Notes: generated by a model from the letters alone, not told the origin. DNA of 64,000 nucleotides from JBFJKD01 sp041601945 (GCA_041601945.1 JBFIHG010000008.1:14151-78150); one strand, 5' to 3'; counted from the first letter of the stretch, positions 7,883 to 16,749 are shown. Numbers and translations: made by a program.

Positions 7883-9196
7883 ATGATCGAACAGGACAGC
7901 ACACTGCTCGCGCAGCTCACCGCAAGAGACGAAACTATTCAGGTGTTATCCGCTGAGCTGAGCGACCTGAAGATGCTGGTCAACTCCCTGGACGGGATTT
8001 TGTGGACCATGGATCCGGATAGCGGTCAAATCCTGTATATGAGTACGCAGGTCGAACGCATCCTCGGCTATACACCGGGTCAAGTGAAATCGACGCCCCG
8101 CTTTATCGACAGTAAGATTGTTCCCGAAGATCTCGGGGCTGTCCGCGAACAGTATCGTCAGTTCAGCCAACAAAAAGACAACTTCCAGATCGAATACCGC
8201 ATGCAAAGCGCTGCCGATGAGATCGTCTTCATCCGAACCATCTATTCTCTGGCCCGCAACGAAAATGGCGAGGGCACGGTGGTGCGCGGATTCTCCACGG
8301 ATGTCAGCCAGTACAAACAAATGGCGGAGCGCAACCGTTCTATGGAAGTGGAACTGCGCCAGGCCCACAAACTGGAAGCCGTTGGTCAACTCGCGGCCGG
8401 TATTGCCCACGAAATCAACACCCCAACCCAGTTTATCAGCGACAACCTGAACTACCTGAAAGACGTCATGGCCGACGTCAGCGATCTGGTTGCACTGTAC
8501 AGCGAACTTGCTGGCGCCGCGCATCCCGATCAACAGGCAAGCGTCGAACAAATTCGCAGTTTCAGTGAGGAAATCGACTACGAAAATACGATCGCCGACA
8601 CGTTGTCTGCCATTCAACAGTCCCTGGAGGGCACCGAACGCATCAGTAGCATCGTTAAATCCATGAAAGAATTTTCCCACCCGGGCGGTACGGAAAAAGA
8701 AAGTGTAGACATTAATAAAGCCATCCAGAGCACCATCAACGTGGCGCGCAATGAATGGCGTTATATTGCGGAAGTAGTTACCGATCTAAGTCCCAACTTG
8801 CCACTCCTGCCCTGCTATCCCGGCGAAATAAACCAGACCATCCTGAATCTAATCGTCAATGCGGCCCACGCCATCGATGAAAAAACCCAGCAAGACGGGT
8901 CGACGGAAAAAGGGACGATAACCGTTTCCTCCCGCATGGACATGGGCAGCATCGTGGTGGCTATTACCGATAGCGGCTGTGGGATTCCGGCGGAAAATCT
9001 CGACAAAATATACAACCAGTTCTTTACGACCAAAGCGGCTGGCAAGGGCACCGGGCAGGGATTGGCCATGGCGTACGCCTGTATTACCGGGCGGCACAAG
9101 GGCAAGCTGGACGTGGACAGCACTGTGGGCGTCGGCACCACCTTCACCCTGACCTTTGATATTGGCCCGGATATGGATGACGACGATGACCTGTAA
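7883..9196 (+). CDS. PAS-domain sensor histidine kinase
   Basis: This is a soluble sensor kinase of 437 aa. A short N-terminal coiled coil (residues 1-32) leads into a PAS domain (about 33-145) with a PAC-like end (VRGFSTDVSQYK). The phosphoacceptor is His176 in GIAHEINTPTQF; the ATP-binding domain shows an N box (NLIVNAAHAI), a G1 box (DSGCGIP) and a G2 box (GTGQGLAMAY). No membrane segment is seen, so the signal is probably cytosolic. The ATG at 7883 has AGGAG ten bases upstream and is preferred to a TTG 13 codons earlier. It heads a three-gene operon with two response regulators. Confidence 0.9.
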   Translation: MIEQDSTLLAQLTARDETIQVLSAELSDLKMLVNSLDGILWTMDPDSGQILYMSTQVERILGYTPGQVKSTPRFIDSKIVPEDLGAVREQYRQFSQQKDNFQIEYRMQSAADEIVFIRTIYSLARNENGEGTVVRGFSTDVSQYKQMAERNRSMEVELRQAHKLEAVGQLAAGIAHEINTPTQFISDNLNYLKDVMADVSDLVALYSELAGAAHPDQQASVEQIRSFSEEIDYENTIADTLSAIQQSLEGTERISSIVKSMKEFSHPGGTEKESVDINKAIQSTINVARNEWRYIAEVVTDLSPNLPLLPCYPGEINQTILNLIVNAAHAIDEKTQQDGSTEKGTITVSSRMDMGSIVVAITDSGCGIPAENLDKIYNQFFTTKAAGKGTGQGLAMAYACITGRHKGKLDVDSTVGVGTTFTLTFDIGPDMDDDDDL

Positions 9197-9302
9197 CACG
9201 TTGCGTCGACCCCTCACCCTCGTCAGCGCAGCCATCGCGTCCCGTTCCTCGAGCCCCGCGGTGCCGCAACTGTGCTCCGCCAACTACCGGAACTAATGAT
9301 TC

Positions 9303-10601
9303 ATGTCAGAACAGAAACTATTTCCTGCGGCAGATCAGTGTGCCACACAGACAACACTCACTGACCCGCCCAACCCTGCCAAAGCGGATGCCATCACCAT
9401 CGTCTTTGTGGACGACGAACCCAATGTGCTGAGCGGCTACCGCCGCATGTTGCGTGGCAAACGCAGCGCCTGGAATCTGAACTTTGCCAACGGTGGTGAC
9501 GAGGCACTGGAACTCCTGAAAACTAACGATGTGGACATTATCGTCAGTGATATGCGCATGCCCGGTATGGGAGGCGGCGAACTGTTAGCACGCGTAAAAC
9601 AGGAGTACCCGCATACTATCCGCCTGGCACTGTCGGGCTACGCTGAAACCGAAACCGAACTCGAATGTGCCCAGGTGGCGCACCAGTTTCTGCTCAAACC
9701 CATAGAAGCCACTACCCTGATTGAAACACTGGAACTGGCCCTCAGGTTGAGATCGTTATTGTCCGATAAAGGCTTGCAAAAAACAGTGGCGGGCTTGAGC
9801 TCCCTGCCCAGTCTTCCCACCCTGTACCACCAGGTGCTTAAGGAGGCCTCCAGTGAACACGGCTCAATGGCCTCTATTGCCGAGATTATCGCTGGCGACA
9901 TTGCCATGACCGCGAAGATTTTACAGTTGGTTAACTCTGCTTTTTTTGGCGTGCGTCGGCACATCACCGAATTACACGAAGCGGTGATGATGCTCGGCAT
10001 CGACACCATCAAAAGCCTGGTGGTATCGGTGCATCTGTTTAGTAGCTACGAGTCGCGCACCAGCGGCGGTCTTGATTTACAGGCGTTAACTACCCATAGC
10101 CAGCACGTGGGCAATCTGGCCAGCCGTATCGCAAAATTTGAAAAGTTACCGAAAAAATTGTGTGATCTTTCCCTGCTGGCGGGTATGTTGCACGATATCG
10201 GGCGGCTGGTTCTGGCTAACAGTTTTCCCGAGGAGTACCAGAAGGTAATAACCCTGCACAACACCGAGAACTTGCAAAGCTGGGAGTGTGAAACCCAGAT
10301 TTTCGGCGCCAGTCACGCGGAAATTGGTTGTTATTTGGCGGGACTCTGGTCGCTACCCAACCCGATTATCGAAGCACTGGCCTACCACCACCAACCGGAA
10401 CGCAGTCCCGCGCGGGAGTTTTCACCTCTCGCAGCGGTACACATTGCAAACGCACTTTATCATCACCTGCAACAACCCGACGCCGATCCCATGGACAACC
10501 CTTATCTGAGTCGCACTTACCTTCAGGAACTCAATGCCGAGGGTCATCTACAGGACTGGAATAAGATTGGAATGGCATTTCTAGAGGAACTAACGCCGTG
10601 A
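9303..10601 (+). CDS. Response regulator with HDOD output domain
   Basis: This 432-aa protein joins a receiver domain (about residues 30-145) to an HDOD domain (about 160-360). The receiver has the acidic pair in VFVDDEPN, phosphoacceptor Asp83 in VSDMRMPG and the Lys in LLKPIE. The HDOD part shows SLPTLYHQVLKEAS, AMTAKILQLVNSAFFG and LAGMLHDIGRLVLA. HDOD proteins are signalling relatives of HD hydrolases, often tied to nucleotide second messengers or motility, usually without proven enzyme activity. It follows the kinase and overlaps the next regulator by four bases, so it is a probable phosphorylation target of that kinase. Confidence 0.9.
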   Translation: MSEQKLFPAADQCATQTTLTDPPNPAKADAITIVFVDDEPNVLSGYRRMLRGKRSAWNLNFANGGDEALELLKTNDVDIIVSDMRMPGMGGGELLARVKQEYPHTIRLALSGYAETETELECAQVAHQFLLKPIEATTLIETLELALRLRSLLSDKGLQKTVAGLSSLPSLPTLYHQVLKEASSEHGSMASIAEIIAGDIAMTAKILQLVNSAFFGVRRHITELHEAVMMLGIDTIKSLVVSVHLFSSYESRTSGGLDLQALTTHSQHVGNLASRIAKFEKLPKKLCDLSLLAGMLHDIGRLVLANSFPEEYQKVITLHNTENLQSWECETQIFGASHAEIGCYLAGLWSLPNPIIEALAYHHQPERSPAREFSPLAAVHIANALYHHLQQPDADPMDNPYLSRTYLQELNAEGHLQDWNKIGMAFLEELTP

Positions 10602-11752
10602 ATACAAAAGACAAAATTTTGCTGGTGGACGACGAGCCCAATGTTCTGGATGCCTATCGGCGCACACTGCGACGTAAATTTGCCATCAGCACGGCCCTCG
10701 GCGCCCAGGAGGCCATCGAAGTGATTAAAACTCAGGGGCCGTTCTCGGTGCTGGTTACCGATATGAATATGCCGGAAATAAACGGTGTACAGTTGCTGAC
10801 TTTTGCCAAAAAACTTGCGCCCAACACCGTGCGCGTCATGTTGACCGGTAATGCGGATCAACAAACCGCTATCGACGCCGTTAACAAAGGGGATATTTTT
10901 CGCTTTTTAAACAAGCCCTGTTCCCCGGAAAACCTTGAGAACACCTTAAACGTGGCACTCAAGCAATTTCACTTGATTAACGCCGAGAAGGATCTGCTGG
11001 AGAGTACACTCAAGGGCAGTATCGAAACCCTGACCGAAGTTTTGTCGCTCATCAACCCACAACTATTCGGCAAAACCACGCAGTTAAAAAATCACATAAA
11101 AGAGTGTGCCAACGCGTTAGGGCTGGCCAATGTATGGGAGATGGAAAGCATCGCCATGCTCAGCATGCTCGGCTACGTCGCGCTACCCGAAGAAATTGTC
11201 AAAAAAGCTACTTCACTGCAAACTTTGACAACAGAAGAGAGTGCACAGTTTAGACGTCACCCGGAACTCGCTGCAGAATTGATCGGAAAAATTCCCCGCA
11301 TGGAAGCCATCGCTAAAGCGGTGCGCTACCAGCACAAAAATTTCGATGGCTCCGGCTTTCCCGAAGACGACGTCAAAGGCCTGGACATTCCCCTCGGCGC
11401 GCGGATCTTAAAGCCGATCCTCGATTACCAGAATTATTTGAGTTCGGGCATGGACCACGGGCAGGCCCTGGACCAACTGGACAAACACGCGTCCCACTAC
11501 GATGCGCGGATTCTTAAGGTATTTTCCAATTTAAGTAATCCGCAATCCCAGGGTGTGGTGAAAAATTTACCGGTACAGATGCTGACCCCCGCCATGGCTG
11601 TGGCCCAGGATGTATACATCCGCCGCGGCACCTTACTGGTATGCAACGGTCAACTGCTGACCCCGTCCCTGATTGAACGGTTGATTAATTTTTGGCGCAA
11701 TGGCGAAATCGCGGAAAAAATCGCGGTCACCATCCGTGCTGAAGAAGCCTGA
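10598..11752 (+). CDS. Response regulator with degenerate HD-GYP-like domain
   Basis: This 384-aa protein has an N-terminal receiver (LLVDDEPNVLDAY, phosphoacceptor Asp55 in VTDMNMPE, Lys in LNKPCS) and an HD-GYP-shaped output (about residues 150-300). The catalytic HD pair is lost: the position of LHDIGK reads LSMLGY. The HHE motif reads QHK, while the GYP loop is kept as DGSGFP. A further domain of about 70 residues closes the protein (from about 315). It should not hydrolyse cyclic-di-GMP in the usual way but might still bind it or partner proteins. The GTG start overlaps the HDOD gene stop (GTGA) and has GAGGAA upstream. Confidence 0.88.
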   Translation: MNTKDKILLVDDEPNVLDAYRRTLRRKFAISTALGAQEAIEVIKTQGPFSVLVTDMNMPEINGVQLLTFAKKLAPNTVRVMLTGNADQQTAIDAVNKGDIFRFLNKPCSPENLENTLNVALKQFHLINAEKDLLESTLKGSIETLTEVLSLINPQLFGKTTQLKNHIKECANALGLANVWEMESIAMLSMLGYVALPEEIVKKATSLQTLTTEESAQFRRHPELAAELIGKIPRMEAIAKAVRYQHKNFDGSGFPEDDVKGLDIPLGARILKPILDYQNYLSSGMDHGQALDQLDKHASHYDARILKVFSNLSNPQSQGVVKNLPVQMLTPAMAVAQDVYIRRGTLLVCNGQLLTPSLIERLINFWRNGEIAEKIAVTIRAEEA

Positions 11753-12033
11753 TTTGGCGGCACTCACAGGGCGCATGGGCGTCTCGCCACGCGCAATCTG
11801 GTAATTTTTGCGGTAATTCTATCCCGCTCCAGGAACGGCTTGCGCGTCGCAACCACTCTGTCATCAGCTACAATATGCGATGGCGCATTTCGCCAAACGA
11901 GCGTCTAGTGAACAGCAATGTTCAACGAAAAATACGGACATCACCACCGGGGCAGAAATTCTGCCGCTAGAGGGTGCAGCACTTAATGCCATCTTGCACC
12001 GGCACCATTTATCAAATCCAGCTTATCCAACAT
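11753..12033 (+). other. Intergenic region between convergent signalling genes
   Basis: This stretch of about 280 bases separates the degenerate HD-GYP gene from the minus-strand terminator of the PilH-like gene. I see a six-base inverted repeat (GGTGCA ... TGCACC, about 11973-12000) without a T-tract, and no credible coding frame. No terminator for the plus-strand operon was identified with confidence. Confidence 0.4.
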
Positions 12034-12058
12034 AAAAAAAGGCGGCCAAAAGGCCGCC
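12034..12058 (-). terminator. Rho-independent terminator of the PilH-like gene
   Basis: Read on the minus strand this is a seven-base GC-only stem (GGCGGCC/GGCCGCC, 12041-12047 with 12052-12058), a four-base loop and then a run of seven T. It lies about 30 bases downstream of the PilH-like stop codon. The T-tract is on the minus-strand side only, so it serves that gene; its effect on plus-strand transcription from the operon opposite is uncertain. Confidence 0.88.
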
Positions 12059-12086
12059 GAGTATGGAGGAGTATAACTAGGGTAGA

Positions 12087-12452
12087 TCAGGCAAAGCGTT
12101 TGATTTCGTCCTTAATATGGTCCGCCGTATAGGGTTTGGCAATGTAGCCGCTGCCGCCCTGGCGTTCCGCCCACATCCGGTCGGCGCGCTGATTCTTGGT
12201 GCTGACGAAGATTACCGGGATATCTTTGGTTGCCGGATCTTTCTTAAGCTCGCGGCAAGCGCTGTAACCGTCAAGACCTTCCATAATAATGTCCATAAAG
12301 ATAATGTCCGGCTGTTCTGCCCGGGCGACCTCAATGGCGTTCGCACCCGAGGTGGCCGTAACGATTTTGGCGCTGACACCCTCAACCGCTCGCTTTAAAT
12401 ACAGCAGATCGGCAGGGGAATCATCAACCAGTAATATTTTGCTAATAGTCAT
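12087..12452 (-). CDS. Single-domain response regulator, PilH-like
   Basis: This 121-aa protein is a lone receiver domain. It has the acidic pair in LLVDDSPAD, phosphoacceptor Asp54 in FMDIIMEG, the Thr in FVSTKNQ and the Lys in IAKPYT. The DMW-ERQG segment (RADRMWAERQGGSGY) is typical of PilH receivers of the Pil-Chp twitching system. No other pil or chp genes lie nearby, so it is an orphan. The ATG at 12452 has GGAGAAG upstream; six extra codons in the open frame are unlikely. It faces the three-gene kinase operon and could take phosphate from that kinase, which is inference. Confidence 0.87.
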   Translation of the reverse strand: MTISKILLVDDSPADLLYLKRAVEGVSAKIVTATSGANAIEVARAEQPDIIFMDIIMEGLDGYSACRELKKDPATKDIPVIFVSTKNQRADRMWAERQGGSGYIAKPYTADHIKDEIKRFA

Positions 12453-12557
12453 GTCACTTCTCCATTTCAAAACAGTCTTTTGAAAACTTGCTTGCTAGTG
12501 ACCGTAATATCGTCACGGGATGGGAATACTTTAGGGAAACGCGGGTGAAAGATGTAT

Positions 12558-12581
12558 GGGACAAAGTCCTATCCTTTGGAC
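12558..12581. repeat. Clustered GGAC/GTCC half-sites
   Basis: Three alternating half-sites occur in 24 bases: GGGAC (12558-12562), GTCC (12566-12569) and GGAC (12578-12581). They lie about 105 bases upstream of the PilH-like start, between it and an AT-rich tract. This looks like a possible binding site for a dimeric regulator, but no regulator is known here and chance cannot be excluded. Confidence 0.3.
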
Positions 12582-12587
12582 TAAAAT

Positions 12588-12779
12588 ATGTATGTTATTG
12601 TTTTTTATCGTTTTTATAGCTTTTCACTCGGAAATCTAACCGCGCAGGTTTGTGATGCAGTTCACACTTTAAGGCTATCTTCGCCGGGAGCCTTAACGAC
12701 CAAAGCCATTCACGCCGCTGCGCGCGCTACGCTAAAAGCACAACACACGGGATTAACAAGCTACCCGTGACGGTTTTTT
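12588..12779 (+). ncRNA. Candidate small RNA ending in an intrinsic terminator
   Basis: The gap between the PilH-like gene and the Lon-like protease gene holds a plus-strand hairpin, CACGGG (12746-12751) with CCCGTG (12764-12769), followed five bases later by six T (12774-12779). No recognisable gene ends here on the plus strand, and both flanking genes run on the minus strand. A second small inverted repeat (AAGGCT/AGCCTT, 12671-12694) lies inside. A 60-codon open frame spans 12588-12770 but has no ribosome site or domain and ends within the hairpin. A small RNA starting in the AT-rich tract near 12580-12620 is one explanation; the 5' end is a guess. Confidence 0.3.
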
Positions 12780-12819
12780 GACGCCCAATAACAGCCCACA
12801 GACCGGGCAACGGGTTGCG

Positions 12820-15288
12820 CTACGATGTAGCGGCATCACTATCGCCATCACCTGCCCCAGCGTTTTTTGCAAACGAACTGCGCCGGTTTGCAAAATCCTG
12901 TAAGCGGCGTTGTACGCGACCATTGACTGTATCCCCTGAATACTCGCCAGCACTATTCGGTTCGCCAGCGGGCAGTCCCGTCAACAGCGCAATGGCCTGG
13001 TCGACCGTCGCTACGGGGTAAATGTGAAATTTTCCACTGCCGATCGCATCGATTACATCGTGGCGCAACAACAGATTCTGTACATTATTGCGCGGAAGCA
13101 ATACGCCCTGCTCGCCGCTCAATCCCCGTGCCTGACAAACGTCGAAGAAGCCCTCTATTTTTTCATTGACCCCACCGATCACCTGTACCTGACCGTGCTG
13201 ATTAATGGAGCCGGTCAGCGCAAAACATTGCTTGATGGGCGCCCCGCTCAGCGAGGACAACAATGCGCACAGCTCCGCCAACGAAGCGCTATCGCCATCC
13301 ACACCACCGTAATTTTGTTCGAAGGCCAGGCTTGCATTAAAGGACAGCGGTGCCTGCTGACCGTAGCGCGCGCCGATAAAGCTGCTGAGAATAAATACGC
13401 CCTTGCTGTGTGTCGGGCCACCCATATCGGTTTCCCGCGCAATATCTATCACCCTGCCGTTCCCGAGCCGGGTAGTCGCGGTAATGCGCGACGGCTGACC
13501 AAAGCTGAAATTACCCATTTGTAGCACCGACAGGCCATTCACCTGTCCGACCACCTCACCGGCGGTGGCGATCATGATCGTATCGCGCAGAATATTTTCC
13601 TGTAGTCGGTCGCGCACCCGGTCTACCCGTTCCACCTGGGTAGCGATCACTTTATAAATATCGTCTCCGCCTACCCGCTCACCGCCACGCTGTCGGGCCC
13701 AATAGTCGGCTTCCACAATCAGATCCGCAATACTACTCATATGCGTCGAAAGCTTTCGAGTGTCTGCTTCGATGCGCATACTTTGTTGAATAATCGCCGC
13801 TACCGCCACCCGGTCGAACGGCAACAACTTTCGTTCCCGCGCTATGGTTGCGATCATACGCGCGTATAACAGGTCGTTTTCCGGACTGCGATCAATGCCC
13901 GATTCAAAATCCGCAGGAATTTTAAACAGTTCGGCGAAGTCCGGGTCGTAGGCGTAGAGCATGTAATACAGCGCGCGATCCCCGTATAAAACTACCTTGA
14001 CGTCGAGGGGAATGGATTCTGGCTCCAGCGACGCCGTACTGGCGATACTCAACACCTGTTCCATGGACTCGATACGCAGCTCGCGAGAGTAAAGTGCCTG
14101 TTTTAACCCCTCCCAGGCGTAGGGCTGCATCAACAGTTTGCGCGCTTCGAGAATTAGATAACCACCATTGGCACGGTGCAAAGCCCCAGGTTTGATCAGG
14201 GTAAAATCCGTGGTCAAGGCGCCCATAAAGGCCTTGTTTTCCACACGTCCCAACAGGTTTGGATAACTGGGGTGTTCCTCAAACACCACCGGCATACCCG
14301 TGATACCCGTTTGATCAATCAGCAGATTCACCTGATAACGACTGAGCCCGTTCTGGGCTACCTGGGGGATTGGCAGGGCAGGTGCCTCCTGTGGAGCGAA
14401 ATCTCGCGGGTTTGCAATCACATCCCGTTCCACGTCCTCCAGATAGGTAAGTACCGCGGGCAGCTCGGCATGCCGGTCCCGCAGACTGTCGATAGGTAAC
14501 GCGACGGCTTCCTGGGTAATACGGTGGTTGAGTTCGCGAAACTGCTCCCGTGTGTGTTTGCGCCACTCAGGGATCTTTTTTTGCGCAATTTCCCGCAACC
14601 GCTCGCGCAATCCCGCGACAACTTTTTCGAGACGCTCCTGTTCTTTCTTAGCCAATTTTTCAAAGGTCTCGGGGGTGACTTCCTCGCCGTTTACCAGTGG
14701 GATAAACGTAAATTCCGTAGGGGTCTGATACATCTTAATACTTTGTTTTTTGGCGGCTTCGTGTAATTCTCGAAAGGCGCTTTCTTCTTTTTCCTGTAGT
14801 TGACTCTGCAATTGCTGTGCGCGCGCCTTGTAATTATCGCTCTCAAACGCGGCCGGAATTGCGGTTTGTAGGTCCTCGATCAGTTTGTGCATGTCGTTGC
14901 GCAACTCAGCCCCACGCCCAGCGGGTAAAGTCAGCAATTGTGGTCGATACGGGTCCTGAAAATTATTGATATAACACCGATCCGGTGGCACGGCACCCTG
15001 TTTGGCTTTGGCATTCAAAAAATGTTTGATGGCGGTAAATTTGCCCACGCCCGGCGGGCCGAGGGCGTACAAATTGTAACCATGATGGCGCATATCGATA
15101 CCAAAACGGATCGCCTCAAGGGCGCGGTCCTGACCAACGATTTCCCGCAGTGGCTCGAGCTCGTCAGTCGTAGCAAAAACGAATTGCTCTGGAGCGCAGC
15201 AGGCGGGCAACTCGGCTATGGTCAGAGCCACCGAAGCATTGACCTCTGTTTTTGTCTGGGACCCACTTGCAGTTTTTCTGGCAACCAT
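12820..15288 (-). CDS. Lon-family AAA+ protease (AAA_32/Lon_C type)
   Basis: This 822-aa protein belongs to the Lon-related proteases that lack the classical Lon N-domain. The ATPase part has a Walker A (GPPGVGK, residues 77-83) and a long coiled-coil-rich insertion (about 150-290). The C-terminal protease domain carries the Ser-Lys dyad: Ser in GVDGDSAS and Lys in GGVNEKIEGF. ATP-dependent degradation of cytosolic proteins is expected. The ATG at 15288 follows GGAGAAGCTG; an extension of 11 codons to 15321 is less likely. It is monocistronic, with a gap of about 90 bases to the DUF1244 gene. Confidence 0.88.
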   Translation of the reverse strand: MVARKTASGSQTKTEVNASVALTIAELPACCAPEQFVFATTDELEPLREIVGQDRALEAIRFGIDMRHHGYNLYALGPPGVGKFTAIKHFLNAKAKQGAVPPDRCYINNFQDPYRPQLLTLPAGRGAELRNDMHKLIEDLQTAIPAAFESDNYKARAQQLQSQLQEKEESAFRELHEAAKKQSIKMYQTPTEFTFIPLVNGEEVTPETFEKLAKKEQERLEKVVAGLRERLREIAQKKIPEWRKHTREQFRELNHRITQEAVALPIDSLRDRHAELPAVLTYLEDVERDVIANPRDFAPQEAPALPIPQVAQNGLSRYQVNLLIDQTGITGMPVVFEEHPSYPNLLGRVENKAFMGALTTDFTLIKPGALHRANGGYLILEARKLLMQPYAWEGLKQALYSRELRIESMEQVLSIASTASLEPESIPLDVKVVLYGDRALYYMLYAYDPDFAELFKIPADFESGIDRSPENDLLYARMIATIARERKLLPFDRVAVAAIIQQSMRIEADTRKLSTHMSSIADLIVEADYWARQRGGERVGGDDIYKVIATQVERVDRVRDRLQENILRDTIMIATAGEVVGQVNGLSVLQMGNFSFGQPSRITATTRLGNGRVIDIARETDMGGPTHSKGVFILSSFIGARYGQQAPLSFNASLAFEQNYGGVDGDSASLAELCALLSSLSGAPIKQCFALTGSINQHGQVQVIGGVNEKIEGFFDVCQARGLSGEQGVLLPRNNVQNLLLRHDVIDAIGSGKFHIYPVATVDQAIALLTGLPAGEPNSAGEYSGDTVNGRVQRRLQDFANRRSSFAKNAGAGDGDSDAATS

Positions 15289-15376
15289 CAGCTTCTCCAA
15301 TAAAAATGTCACACCACTCACAAACCGCCAGCGCTAGCGCCAGGCGCGATGTTATCGAGACCGAAAAGCTAGTTCT

Positions 15377-15658
15377 TTATTTTTCTTTAGCACTAAATGC
15401 CGCTAATTGTTCTGGGCTGGCTTTCGTCTGAAATTTTTCCTTCCATTCGGCATAAGGCATTCCGTAAATAATTTCCCGGGCAGACTCGTAGTCGATTTTT
15501 TCACCCTTTTCCTGGGCAGCCGCGACATACCATTTCGCCAGACAATTGCGGCAAAAGTCAGCCAGATTCATTAACTCGATATTCTGCACTTCCTTATGCG
15601 CGTCCAGATGCTCTAACAGACGGCGAAACACGGCAGCCTCTATATCCACGGCACTCAT
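15377..15658 (-). CDS. DUF1244 family small protein
   Basis: This 93-aa protein matches DUF1244 across its length: FRRLLEHLDAHKEVQNIELMNLADFCRNCLAKW, then GMPYAEWKEKFQTKAS. The two conserved Cys (CRNC) and the YxAWK-like segment are family features. It is an all-helical protein of unknown function, common in alpha- and gammaproteobacteria. The ATG at 15658 has GGGGAGAGGAAAT upstream, so ten extra residues in the open frame are rejected. A 14-base palindrome lies 39 bases upstream. Confidence 0.85.
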   Translation of the reverse strand: MSAVDIEAAVFRRLLEHLDAHKEVQNIELMNLADFCRNCLAKWYVAAAQEKGEKIDYESAREIIYGMPYAEWKEKFQTKASPEQLAAFSAKEK

Positions 15659-15696
15659 ATTTCCTCTCCCCTGGCTGTGTAAAAACACAATCTGAC

Positions 15697-15710
15697 ACTT
15701 AACGTTAAGT
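15697..15710. promoter_or_regulatory. 14-base perfect palindrome upstream of the DUF1244 gene
   Basis: ACTTAACGTTAAGT is a perfect palindrome between the lipA stop and the DUF1244 start. Its length and AT-rich centre suit a dimeric repressor operator. A smaller TGTGT/ACACA hairpin sits next to it (15676-15689). No matching site was noticed elsewhere in the window and no regulator gene is present, so the role is inferred only from position. Confidence 0.35.
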
Positions 15711-15768
15711 TGCGTATTTGTGTTTATTCCAAATTTCTACTAACTGCGATCATTGAACTGGAGTAAAT

Positions 15769-16749
15769 CTAACTGACAGTCTCCCCGTGCGCCTGTTTAT
15801 CCGCATGGTAGGAGGAGCGCACCAGCGGCCCCGAGGCGACACGCTTGAAACCAATACTCGTCGCGTAATCAGCATAGTCCCGAAATTCGTCCGGGTGGAC
15901 AAAACGCTCGACCGGTAAATGATGTTTGGAGGGCTGCAAATACTGGCCTACGGTCAGCATATCGATGTTGTGTTCACGCATATCGTCGAGCACACGCATT
16001 AACTCGTCTTTACTTTCCCCGAGCCCAACCATCAACCCGGATTTACTCAACACTTGAGGATTGCGGGCCTTGTATTCCTTGAGCAGTTTTAAGGACCACT
16101 GGTAGTTAGCACCGGGACGCGCCATGCGATACAGACGCGGCACCGTTTCCAGATTGTGGTTAAACACATCTGGTGCTGTCGCGCCTAGAATAGTCAGTGC
16201 GGGCTCCATACGCCCGCGAAAATCTGGTACCAGTATTTCAATTTCCAGTTGTGGCGTGCGCTCTCGACATTCGCGAATACAGTCTGCAAAATGCTGGGCG
16301 CCACCGTCGCGCAGATCATCCCGATCAACCGAAGTAATCACCACGTAGCGCAACTGCATTTCTGCGATCGCGGCTGCCAGGTGTGCAGGTTCGTCGCGGT
16401 CGAGGGGATTCGGTTTGCCGTGCCCCACATCGCAAAACGGGCAACGGCGGGTGCAAATATCCCCCATGATCATAAAAGTGGCGGTGCCGCCGCCAAAACA
16501 TTCCGTGAGATTTGGGCAGGACGCCTCTTCGCACACCGTAGCGAGATTATTTTTGCGCAAAATCTTTTTGATGCGATCCACTTCGGGGGAAGCGCGTAGA
16601 CGAATGCGCAACCAATCGGGTTTGCGCGGCATGCTTTCCGTCGCGATAACTTTAACCGGGATGCGCTCTACCTTATCGGCGCTGCGCAATTTCTCGCCCT
16701 GCTGCAGTCGTCGCGTGCGCTGTGCAGGCACAACGTCTATGTCTTTCAT
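15769..16749 (-). CDS. lipA: Lipoyl synthase
   Basis: LipA inserts two sulfurs into the octanoyl chain on lipoyl domains of 2-oxoacid dehydrogenases and GcvH. It is a radical SAM enzyme: the CTRRCPFCDVGHGK motif binds the SAM [4Fe-4S] cluster, and CEEASCPNLTEC binds the auxiliary cluster. The C-terminal RSSYHADKQ carries the serine that ligates the auxiliary cluster. At 326 aa it is normal length. Its ATG overlaps the lipB stop by four bases, so the two steps of lipoate synthesis are coupled. It is the last gene of the long minus-strand cluster. Confidence 0.98.
   Translation of the reverse strand: MKDIDVVPAQRTRRLQQGEKLRSADKVERIPVKVIATESMPRKPDWLRIRLRASPEVDRIKKILRKNNLATVCEEASCPNLTECFGGGTATFMIMGDICTRRCPFCDVGHGKPNPLDRDEPAHLAAAIAEMQLRYVVITSVDRDDLRDGGAQHFADCIRECRERTPQLEIEILVPDFRGRMEPALTILGATAPDVFNHNLETVPRLYRMARPGANYQWSLKLLKEYKARNPQVLSKSGLMVGLGESKDELMRVLDDMREHNIDMLTVGQYLQPSKHHLPVERFVHPDEFRDYADYATSIGFKRVASGPLVRSSYHADKQAHGETVS

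Noticed and set aside
11753..12086. Considered a bidirectional terminator for both convergent operons
   Set aside because: Only the minus strand has a T-tract after the hairpin; the plus-strand side reads GAGTATGG, so the plus-strand function is not supported.
12588..12770. 60-codon plus-strand frame in the PilH/Lon gap
   Set aside because: No ribosome site and no domain, and the stop falls inside the terminator hairpin; kept only as a possible sRNA region.
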